Assembly: GCA_963843315.1 (NCBI GenBank)
Contig: CAWJJU010000003.1
Location: 124,001-188,000, forward strand
Direction: 5' to 3'
Source: JAWVFM01 sp963843315
Lineage (GTDB): Bacteria > Actinomycetota > Thermoleophilia > Solirubrobacterales > 70-9
Length of the DNA: 64,000 nt
Shown here: positions 57,671 through 64,000 of the stretch, one piece after another
Position numbering within the stretch: the first letter of the stretch is position 1
Layout of the letters: every line of letters starts with the position of its first letter
Translations under genes and position numbers: made by a program
Notes under the pieces: generated by a model
Database searches by the model: none
What the model saw: only the letters and a program-made list of their open reading frames with translations
Told to the model about the DNA's origin: nothing

Positions 57671-58438
57671 ATGGAGATCGAAGGCGCGGGAGCGCTCGTC
57701 AGCGGAGGGGCCTCGGGGCTTGGCGAGGCGACGGTGCGGCGCCTGCACGACGCCGGCGCGAGCGTCGTCATCTCGGACCTGAACGCCGACCGCGGCAACG
57801 CCCTGGCCTCGGAGCTCGGCGAGCGCGCGCAGTTCGTCGAGGCCAACGTGATGGAGGCCGAGCAGGTCCAGGCGGCCGTCGACGCTGCGGCGGCGCTCGA
57901 CGGAGGGCTGCGGATCTCGGTCTGCTGCGCCGGAATCGGGTGGGCGCAGAGGACAGCCTCCAGGCAGGGCCCCCACGACCTCGAGATCTTCCACAACGTC
58001 ATCAAGGTCAACCTGATCGGCACCTTCAACGTGCTGCGCCTGGCGGCGGCCGCGATGTCGAACAACGAGGCCGACGACGGCGGCGAGCGCGGGGTGTGCA
58101 TCAACACCGCGTCGATCGCGGCGTTCGACGGCCAGATCGGCCAGGTCGCCTACGCGGCCTCGAAGGGCGGCATCGTCGGCCTCACGCTGCCGGCGGCCCG
58201 CGACATGGCCGGCCGCGGGGTTCGCGTGATGACCATCGCGCCGGGCCTGTTCGACACGCCGCTGCTGGGCGCCCTGCCCGAGGAGGCACGGCAGGCCCTC
58301 GGGGCGGGGATCCCGTTCCCGTCACGCCTTGGAGCCCCCGCCGAGTACGCGGCGATGGCCGAGGCGATCGTCCGCAACACGATGCTCAACGGCGAGACGA
58401 TCAGGCTCGACGGCGCCCTGCGCATGCCGCCCAAGTAG
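57671..58438 (+). CDS. Short-chain dehydrogenase, HSD10-like
   Basis: A 255-residue SDR from ATG 57671. The cofactor loop is LVSGGASGLGEATVRRL, the acidic residue in VVISDLNADRG suggests NAD, and the catalytic Ser, Tyr and Lys lie in NTASIAAFDGQIGQVAYAASKGG. The sequence resembles 3-hydroxyacyl-CoA / 2-methyl-3-hydroxybutyryl-CoA dehydrogenases (HSD10), which act in isoleucine and branched acid breakdown. That would suit the acyl-CoA genes elsewhere in the window. Its stop is followed directly by the FHA gene start. Confidence 0.88.
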   Translation: MEIEGAGALVSGGASGLGEATVRRLHDAGASVVISDLNADRGNALASELGERAQFVEANVMEAEQVQAAVDAAAALDGGLRISVCCAGIGWAQRTASRQGPHDLEIFHNVIKVNLIGTFNVLRLAAAAMSNNEADDGGERGVCINTASIAAFDGQIGQVAYAASKGGIVGLTLPAARDMAGRGVRVMTIAPGLFDTPLLGALPEEARQALGAGIPFPSRLGAPAEYAAMAEAIVRNTMLNGETIRLDGALRMPPK

Positions 58439-59122
58439 ATGTCCGGCGAGCCCCAGGGCCCCCGCGCGGCGACCGCGCCCGAGCTGAAGGCGCAGATCGA
58501 GGCCGAGCGCCTTGGGCGTCCCTTCATCGTCTATCGCGACGGCGAGGGCGAGCAGCGGATCCTGGTGGTGGAGGAGGGTGTCTCGTCGCTGTGGGTCGGA
58601 CGGTCGGCCTCGGCCGACGTGTGCCTCGACTTCGACGACCAGGTCTCCAAGCTCCACTCCCAGCTCGAGGTCGTGGGCGAGGAGTGCACCGTGGTCGACG
58701 ACGGGCTCTCCACGAACGGCTCGTTCGTCAACGAGGAGCGGGTGTCGGGACGGCGGCTGCTTCGCGACGGAGACGTCGCCCGCTTCGGGCGCACCTCGGT
58801 GCTCTACCGGGCGCCGGGCGGCGACCAGCCCGATTCCACCGTCGTCGCCGGCGACCTCGGCGCCGCGGCCGGCATCTCGCCCGCCCAGCGACGCGTGCTG
58901 ATCGAGCTGTGCCGGCCGTTCAAGGACTCCCCCGCCTTCGCCACGCCGGCCACCAACCTGGAGATCGCCTCGGCGCTGCACCTCTCGGTCGACGCCGTCA
59001 AGACGCACATGCGCGCGCTCTTCGACCGCCTCGGCGTGGAGGACCTGCCGCAGAACCGGAAGCGCGTTGCCGTGGTCGAGCGCGCCCTGGGCACCGGGCT
59101 CGTCACCCAGCGCGACCTCTAG
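58439..59122 (+). CDS. FHA-domain protein with C-terminal winged-helix-like region
   Basis: A 227-residue protein starting immediately after the SDR stop (TAGATG). The FHA domain (about 45-125) shows the phosphothreonine-binding residues in LWVGRSASADVCLDF, VSKLHSQLE and DDGLSTNGSFVNEERV. The C-terminal part GISPAQRRVLIELCRPFKDSPAFATPATNLEIASALHLSVDAVKTHMRALFDRLGVEDLPQNRKR looks like a DNA-binding HTH of the LuxR/OmpR style. It may be a phospho-dependent regulator downstream of a Ser/Thr kinase such as the one at 59.9 kb. Confidence 0.9.
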   Translation: MSGEPQGPRAATAPELKAQIEAERLGRPFIVYRDGEGEQRILVVEEGVSSLWVGRSASADVCLDFDDQVSKLHSQLEVVGEECTVVDDGLSTNGSFVNEERVSGRRLLRDGDVARFGRTSVLYRAPGGDQPDSTVVAGDLGAAAGISPAQRRVLIELCRPFKDSPAFATPATNLEIASALHLSVDAVKTHMRALFDRLGVEDLPQNRKRVAVVERALGTGLVTQRDL

Positions 59123-59248
59123 TCAAGCCACCCCAGGGCTGTCCGGGACCACCCTGAAGTGGGCTCGAGCCACGCCTCGGGGCCCTGGTGGAGCAGGGGT
59201 CCCGGCCGCACACTCGGACTCACCCAGTCAAGTACGAAAGGAGTCCAA

Positions 59249-59839
59249 GTGAAAACCCAGATCACCAAGCGCCGCGCTGTCGCGGGCGCAGTCGCAACGG
59301 CCCTCGCAGCTCTCGCCATTCCGGCAACGAGCCTCGGCGCGGACACGTTCGGCGCTCACCTCACGAAGCAGACGCAGCCCTCGAACGGAGCGCCGGCCCA
59401 GCCGTGCGTCTTCGGCTCGCCCGGGGTGTGCACGCGCATCGAGATGGACGCCTACGGCGATCCCGGTCACGAGCGGGCGCCTCACGACGGGCGGATCAAG
59501 CAGATCCGGCTGATCGCGGCGACCCCGGGGCATTTCAAGCTCCAGCTCGCCGAGGCCAAGCCGAACAAGGACAAGGCCCGCGTGGTCGCGCAGGGTCCGC
59601 GCATCGACTACGCCTCGAGCGGCAACGGCCCGTACACGGTCCAGAAGTTCCCGGTCGACATGCACGTCGAGCGGGGCGACTACCTGGCCGCCAAGGGCAA
59701 GAAGTCGAGCATGCTCCGATGCAGCTCGGGCGGCCCCAACCAGTTCCTGTTCCAGCCCGCGCTGTCGGTCGGCGGTCCCTTCCAGACCCTCGACTACACG
59801 GACGGCTGCTGGCTGCTGCTGGAAGCGGTCTACGCCTAG
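59249..59839 (+). CDS. Secreted protein of unknown function
   Basis: A 196-residue exported protein. GTG 59249 has AAAGGAG nearby and starts a signal peptide (VKTQITKRRAVAGAVATALAALAIPATSLGAD). The mature domain is beta-rich with four cysteines (QPCVFGSPGVCTRIEMDAYG, SMLRCSSGG, YTDGCWLLLEAVYA) and the pattern GRIKQIRLIAATPGHFKLQLAEAKP, as in actinobacterial proteins found near cell-wall genes. No function assigned. A strong terminator follows. Confidence 0.75.
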   Translation: MKTQITKRRAVAGAVATALAALAIPATSLGADTFGAHLTKQTQPSNGAPAQPCVFGSPGVCTRIEMDAYGDPGHERAPHDGRIKQIRLIAATPGHFKLQLAEAKPNKDKARVVAQGPRIDYASSGNGPYTVQKFPVDMHVERGDYLAAKGKKSSMLRCSSGGPNQFLFQPALSVGGPFQTLDYTDGCWLLLEAVYA

Positions 59840-59850
59840 CCCATCTCACC

Positions 59851-59884
59851 GACGCCGGCCCGGCCCCGCGGTCGGGCCGGCGTC
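59851..59884 (+). terminator. Hairpin terminator between convergent genes
   Basis: A perfect 12-bp stem GACGCCGGCCCG/CGGGCCGGCGTC with a 10-nt loop is followed by GCTATTTCTTG. It lies between the secreted-protein gene and the kinase stop at 59886, and can serve both strands. Confidence 0.78.
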
Positions 59885-59885
59885 G

Positions 59886-62054
59886 CTATTTCTTGCGGCC
59901 GGCCGGGTCGACGCGGGTGACCACGTTGTTGTCGCCGTTGGCGACCCAGACGCTCCCGGCGCCGGCCGCGATGCCGTCGTCGCCCGTCGAGCGGGTGAGG
60001 GGGAGGATCTGGGGGGCGGCGGCGAGGTTGCCCGCGTCGATGCGCCCGACCTTCCCCGCCGCGCCGAGGGCGACCCAGACCGAGCCGTAGCCGGAGCTGA
60101 TCCCGCGTGGCTCGCTCAGCGGCGGGAAGGCGATCGGCCTGTGCGCCTGGGAGAGGTCGTCCGGGTCGAGCACCGAGACCGTGCCGTCGTCGGTGTTCGA
60201 GACGAACAGCAGGCCGTCGGCGAGAGTGATCGCCTTGGGGTTGGCGCCGACGTTCCCGGTCTCGACATGATCACCGGTGTCGCCGTCGATCTTCCACACC
60301 GTGCCGCCGCTCCCGCCGCCGCGGTTGACGACGTACACGTACTTTCCGACCACGACGAGCCCGTGCGGCTCGGTGTCGGTCTTGAACGTCTGCTGGACCG
60401 TCGTGGGGTTGGCCGGATCGACCTTCGAGATCGTGTTGGCATCCTGGTTGGAGACGTAGACGTGGCCGTTGCCGAAGGCGACCGCGCGCGGGTTGGCGCC
60501 GACGCTGACCTGGTTTGCCTGCGTTCCCGACGACGGTTCGAGCTGGTGGAGCACCCCGTCGCCGGCCGTCGCGGCCCATACGGAGCCCGCGCCGGTGGCG
60601 ATCCCCTCCGGCAGGGGCCCGACCGAGATCGGGTCGCCCGGGGTGGCGGTGTTGGGCACGATGTGCGTGACCGTCCCGGCGTCGCGCGCCGCGACCCACA
60701 CGCCGGCCGTCGACTGCTCGTCGCCCACGGTGAGGTTGACGGGGACCCCGGGGATCGGCGTCGGCTTGCTGGCGGACTGGACGGCATCCGGCGGCGGCTT
60801 CGCACTCGTCTTGTCGGGCCCGGCCGGGGTGGTGGTGCTGCTCGAGCTGCCGCCTCCCCCTCCGCTCGTCGCCGCGATCGCCACGACCACGCCCACGATC
60901 GTCACCAGGCCCAGCAGCAGCGCCGGCGTGCCCGGGATGCGCGAGCCCTCGCGGCGCTTCGGCTTCGGCGCCGCGATCGTCTCGGCCGAGCGCGGGCCCG
61001 GGGGCTTGGCCGGGCCGTCCCCCGTCGTCGCGGCAGGCGCGCCGGCGAGCGACGAGGCGGCGGTCTCGGCGGCCTCGCCGACCACCGTGTCGCCGCGCGG
61101 CTCGACGCCGGAGGGCGGCGGGGCCGCATGGGTGGCGTCGCCCTTCAGCACCGGGTCGCTGTCGGGCGCGGCCGCGCCGACGGCGACCGTGTGCTCGGCG
61201 ACCGTGACCGGCCGCTCGTCGAGGCCGGCCTTCGCCGCTCGGGCGAGGTCGCCCGCCGACGGAAAGCGGTCGCTCGGCTCCTTCGAGAGCGCGCGGGCGA
61301 CGACCGCGTCGAGTCCCTCGGGCAGTCCGCGTCCGCGGGCAAGCAGCGCGGGCGGGTCCTCCTGGAGGTGGGCGTAGATCTTCGCCACCTTCTCCTCCTG
61401 GGCCGCGAAGGGAGGCTGGCCGGTGAGGGTCTCATAAAGGACGCAGCCGAGCGCGTAGACGTCGGTGCGGGCGTCGGTGCGGCCGCCCTTGATCTGCTCG
61501 GGGGCCACGTAATCGAGCGTGCCGACGAAGGCGCCGGTGGCGGTGACACCGCTGGTGGCCTCGATGCGCTTGGTCAGGCCGAAGTCGGTGAGGTATGCGT
61601 GGTCGTGGCCGCCGCGGTCCTCGATGAGGATGTTTGCCGGCTTCACGTCGCGGTGGACGAGGCCCTTGGAATGCGCCACGTCGAGGGCCGCCGCGGCCTG
61701 GCCGACGATGTCGACGGCGCGCGCGGGGTCGAGCCTGCCCTCCTTGTTGAGGAGCTTGCGGAGGTCGGTGCCCTCGATCAGGTCCATCGTCACGAAGATG
61801 AGGCCGTCCTCCTCGCCCGCGTGATGGATCGCGACGACGTTGGGGTGGCGGATCGAGACGGCGATGCGCGACTCGCTGCGGAACCGCTCGCGAAACACCT
61901 CGTCGGCGGCGAGGCCCGCGGCGATCACCTTCATCGCGACGTCGTGGTCCAGCGCCAGGTGCCTGGCGCGGTACACGACGCCCATGCCGCCACGGCCCGC
62001 GATCCCCTCGATTCGATGGCCGGCAAAGACCGAGCCGACTTCAAGCTCCGCCAC
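59886..62054 (-). CDS. Receptor-like Ser/Thr protein kinase with extracellular beta-propeller
   Basis: 722 residues. The Hanks-type kinase domain (10-270) has the Gly loop GRGGMGVVYRA, the ATP Lys in VAMKVI, catalytic HRDVKPANIL, DFGLT and APEQ. A Pro/Ala-rich juxtamembrane linker (about 280-375) precedes one membrane helix (PALLLGLVTIVGVVVAIAATS). Outside, after a Ser/Thr-rich spacer, six to seven repeats of the type VSVGANPRAVAFGNGHVYVSNQDANTISKVDP form a YncE/NHL-like propeller as sensor. The design parallels mycobacterial PknD. The FHA protein 0.8 kb away is a plausible substrate. Confidence 0.94.
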   Translation of the reverse strand: MAELEVGSVFAGHRIEGIAGRGGMGVVYRARHLALDHDVAMKVIAAGLAADEVFRERFRSESRIAVSIRHPNVVAIHHAGEEDGLIFVTMDLIEGTDLRKLLNKEGRLDPARAVDIVGQAAAALDVAHSKGLVHRDVKPANILIEDRGGHDHAYLTDFGLTKRIEATSGVTATGAFVGTLDYVAPEQIKGGRTDARTDVYALGCVLYETLTGQPPFAAQEEKVAKIYAHLQEDPPALLARGRGLPEGLDAVVARALSKEPSDRFPSAGDLARAAKAGLDERPVTVAEHTVAVGAAAPDSDPVLKGDATHAAPPPSGVEPRGDTVVGEAAETAASSLAGAPAATTGDGPAKPPGPRSAETIAAPKPKRREGSRIPGTPALLLGLVTIVGVVVAIAATSGGGGGSSSSTTTPAGPDKTSAKPPPDAVQSASKPTPIPGVPVNLTVGDEQSTAGVWVAARDAGTVTHIVPNTATPGDPISVGPLPEGIATGAGSVWAATAGDGVLHQLEPSSGTQANQVSVGANPRAVAFGNGHVYVSNQDANTISKVDPANPTTVQQTFKTDTEPHGLVVVGKYVYVVNRGGGSGGTVWKIDGDTGDHVETGNVGANPKAITLADGLLFVSNTDDGTVSVLDPDDLSQAHRPIAFPPLSEPRGISSGYGSVWVALGAAGKVGRIDAGNLAAAPQILPLTRSTGDDGIAAGAGSVWVANGDNNVVTRVDPAGRKK

Positions 62055-62062
62055 GTGGGCGA

Positions 62063-63325
62063 TTATCTACGAGCGCCGCTCGCGACGTCAGGGATCTCGT
62101 AGCGCAGGGTCGGCGCCGAGGCCGAGGCGGGAGCCGACGGCGCCTTGCCGTGACGGTGGTGGGCCCAGTTGATCATCCGCGGCTTCACCTTGAGCAGGGC
62201 CCTCCACGTTGGCGCGTCGAGGATGCCCGATTTGTGGATCCCGTGCCTGCCCTGGAAGCGCTTGAGGGCCTTCGAAGTCGCGACGTTCAGCTTGCCGTTC
62301 ACCTTCACGTGGGCGCCCGCGCCGTTCAGGTGCTCCTGCGCCCAGACGACGAGGTCGCCGGTCGCGCGACGGACGAGCGTGGGATAGAGCCTGGCCCGGT
62401 GCACCCGGGGCATCGAGGCGAGGTGGTGCTTGCCGATGGCGCGCCAGAGCTTGCCGGGCGTCTCCTGCCAGTCCCACCACGACAGGCCGGACATCCCGTA
62501 GGCCTTCGTCTGGCGGCGGAACTGCTTGATCTCCTTGGCGGGCGGGTTCGCGTACGTCTGGCCGAGGGGCTCGATCGGGCGCCCGTAGACCCGGTTGTCC
62601 GTGTAGGTGTGCGCCATGCCGGTGGCGACCGAGGTCCCGATCGTGTGCCAGTAGAGCTGCGGCAGGTTCTGCTGCGCGCCCCCTGGGCCCATGAACACCG
62701 AGAAGGGGAAGGACGGGTGGTAGTCGACGTAGGGAAAGCTCGCGAGGGCGACTGGGAACGAGCCCCCGACGCGTGAGCGGAGCTTGTGCACGTACGTCGT
62801 CGCCTGCGCGTAGCGGCCCTCGTAGTCGGACTCGGCGTCGATCACGAAGCAGTCGGCGCCGTGGCGCGCGGCGGCCGCTCCCGCGCTCGCCTCGCCCTTG
62901 GGGTGGTTGCCGTAGACGAACTGCCAGCCGCAGACGTTCAGGCCGGCGTGGTGAAAGCGCTTGACGAGCTTTCCGGTGAACTGGCTCCAGGTGCCGTTGC
63001 CGTCGGCGCTCTTGATGTAGAGGGTCTTGATCCCGTGGCTGTGGGCCTTGTGGATGATCGACCCGACGCGGCCGCCATTCGACGCCCGCATGTACCAGAT
63101 CCACATGCCCTGGCCGGCGAAGACGTGCGCGCCGGCTCCCCCGCCGGAGCCGCCCGTGCCGGTGCCGCCACCCCCGCCGCCGCCGGTGCCGATGCCGCCA
63201 CCGCCGCGCGCGGAGGCGCCGGCGAGGGGCAGGATCAGGGCCAGCGCCGCAATCAGCGCAAGGGCCGCCAAGGGCGCGCGGCGGCGCGCCACGGGGCCGT
63301 GAGGCAAGCTCGGCATCCCCTGCAC
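62063..63325 (-). CDS. Secreted protein with glycosidase-like domain and peptidoglycan-binding domain
   Basis: 420 residues from ATG 63325 (ATG 63316 possible). A basic signal sequence (PLAALALIAALALILPLAGASA), a Gly-rich linker, and then a barrel-like domain GMWIWYMRASNGGRVGSIIHKAHSHGIKTLYIKSADG...DCFVIDAESDYEGRYAQATTYV...LSWWDWQET that recalls GH25/DUF1906-type hydrolases. The C-terminal repeat DLVVWAQEHLNGAGAHVKVNGKLNVATSKALKRFQGRHGIHKSGILDAPTWRALL is a peptidoglycan-binding_1 domain. It is 8 bp upstream of the kinase gene and likely co-transcribed. Cell-wall hydrolysis is inferred. Confidence 0.8.
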   Translation of the reverse strand: MQGMPSLPHGPVARRRAPLAALALIAALALILPLAGASARGGGGIGTGGGGGGGTGTGGSGGGAGAHVFAGQGMWIWYMRASNGGRVGSIIHKAHSHGIKTLYIKSADGNGTWSQFTGKLVKRFHHAGLNVCGWQFVYGNHPKGEASAGAAAARHGADCFVIDAESDYEGRYAQATTYVHKLRSRVGGSFPVALASFPYVDYHPSFPFSVFMGPGGAQQNLPQLYWHTIGTSVATGMAHTYTDNRVYGRPIEPLGQTYANPPAKEIKQFRRQTKAYGMSGLSWWDWQETPGKLWRAIGKHHLASMPRVHRARLYPTLVRRATGDLVVWAQEHLNGAGAHVKVNGKLNVATSKALKRFQGRHGIHKSGILDAPTWRALLKVKPRMINWAHHRHGKAPSAPASASAPTLRYEIPDVASGARR

Positions 63326-63371
63326 GATGAGCTCACCTTAGAGACTCCTCACGCGATGCTCAAGGTGTTCG

Positions 63372-63403
63372 GCGGGCCTCGCACGCCCTCGTGCGTGGCC
63401 CGC
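63372..63403 (-). terminator. Hairpin after the gene at the right edge
   Basis: Arms GCGGGCC (63372-63378) and GGCCCGC (63397-63403), with an inner GCAC/GTGC pair. It begins 4 bp after the stop of the minus-strand gene ending at 63408. Confidence 0.6.
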
Positions 63404-63407
63404 TCGC

Positions 63408-64000
63408 CTAGGTCCCCTCGTCCTCGGGATCACGGTAGACGCCCTTTCGCCACGGCGGGTCGATGGCGAAGCGCGTGCGGCGTGCCCGGCGGTCGAGCGA
63501 CTCGATCGGGATGAGCTGCAGCGCGCCTGGGGGCGTCCAGCGCGAGGGCGGGTCGGGGTCGTCCTCGTGGACGTGGCCGGCGTGGCTGCCGCCCGAGACG
63601 TACTCGAGGCCGGTGGCGTCGCCCCAGGCCGAGCGACGGACGAGGCCGGCGTCGGAGAGCCAGCTGCCGACGCCGCCGTCGTAGTTGTAGCCGTGGTGCG
63701 AGCTCGCCCGGTCCTCGGTGCCACCGGGCGTGACGCGCACCTGGAACGACTCCCAGTCGTCCTGGTGGAACCCCACGTCGCCGGGCAGGTCGCGCAGGCT
63801 CGTGGAGTCCTCGTAGTAGAGCCAGTACTGCAGGTAGAGGTTCCCGCTCCGGCCGTCCCCGCAGTCATAACCGGCCCGGCGGGTGGCGCGGATCGCGTCC
63901 GGCCTGCAGTCCACCACGTGGACGAAGGCGGTGGCCGGTTCGCCCGTGTTGCCCGCGGTCACCGCGCCCGAGCGCGGGCCGTTGCCGCACACGGGCCCAC
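63408..64000 (-). CDS. Vps62-like protein, 5'-truncated by window edge
   Basis: About 197 residues are visible and the frame is open to the window end. The segment GRSGNLYLQYWLYYEDSTSLRDLPGDVGFHQDDWESFQVRVTPGG, followed by SSHHGYNYDGGVGSW and EYVSGGSHAGHVHEDD, resembles the Vps62-related proteins, with the H-x-D-W-E and SxGSHA patterns. The N-terminus, and so any signal peptide, is beyond 64000. Function unknown. Confidence 0.65.
   Translation of the reverse strand, partial: GPVCGNGPRSGAVTAGNTGEPATAFVHVVDCRPDAIRATRRAGYDCGDGRSGNLYLQYWLYYEDSTSLRDLPGDVGFHQDDWESFQVRVTPGGTEDRASSHHGYNYDGGVGSWLSDAGLVRRSAWGDATGLEYVSGGSHAGHVHEDDPDPPSRWTPPGALQLIPIESLDRRARRTRFAIDPPWRKGVYRDPEDEGT

Overview
This 64 kb window is chromosomal DNA of very high G+C content from an actinobacterium. 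It looks most like the Thermoleophilia (Solirubrobacterales/Gaiellales type), although no rRNA or other decisive taxonomic marker lies inside. Evidence for an actinobacterial origin includes the adenosylhomocysteinase with the mycobacterial-type insertion, an Rv1264-like adenylate cyclase, an F420-type luciferase-like oxidoreductase, a fused DipZ protein, a Get3-like ATPase gene pair resembling Rv3679-Rv3680, and a polysaccharide cluster ordered like Rv3030-Rv3034c of Mycobacterium tuberculosis. Genes are dense, many overlap by 4 bp (ATGA/GTGA/TTGA), and GTG and TTG starts are common. No prophage, insertion sequence, CRISPR array, rRNA or tRNA was found.

Layout. 0-8.5 kb: a truncated esterase, a SanA-like protein, then the translation/termination operon rpmE-DUF1385-prfA-prmC-tsaC-rpiB (minus strand), a TetR regulator divergent from a SnoaL/hydrolase pair, and a GNAT protein. 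8.5-12 kb: the complete electron-transfer chain etfB-etfA-ETF:quinone oxidoreductase, with a TetR-like palindrome over its promoter. 12-24.5 kb: acyl-CoA and methyl-group metabolism. This includes a split B12 acyl-CoA mutase whose active-site residues fit isobutyryl-CoA mutase rather than methylmalonyl-CoA mutase, ahcY, a thiolase, pepA, an acyl-CoA dehydrogenase and a MeaB-type mutase chaperone. 24.5-28.6 kb: a cluster of LbH acyltransferase, GT4 glucosyltransferase, GH57 branching enzyme and methyltransferase, matching the mycobacterial methylglucose lipopolysaccharide locus.

29.5-44.6 kb: secreted and envelope proteins (DipZ), a cyclase, gamma-glutamyltransferase, a parA-ftsZ pair in which both proteins carry about 150 residues of disordered acidic N-terminal extension, the Get3-like pair with a DsbA-like protein, a 631-residue protein of unknown function, an HxlR regulator and an orphan PilT. 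44.7-53.3 kb: small secreted proteins, the main sigma factor, YihY, GlpX and an F420-type oxidoreductase. 53.3-59.2 kb: a PadR-carotenoid oxygenase pair, ergothioneine genes egtD and egtB, an SDR and an FHA protein. 59.2-64 kb: a secreted protein, a Ser/Thr kinase with an extracellular beta-propeller, and two cell-wall or secreted proteins.

Two families of dispersed structured repeats were found by eye. One is a two-hairpin element of about 62 bp, with copies at 40.8 and 57.6 kb. The other is a long palindrome with a CCCCTATAGGGG-like core, at 21.3, 42.9 and 55.3 kb. Four genes (pepA, meaB, the GH57 gene and one GNAT gene) are broken by apparent single frameshifts, and several genes lack a canonical start codon where conservation demands one. 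Both facts point to some indel or base error in the assembly, or to unusual start usage; only reads or relatives can decide.
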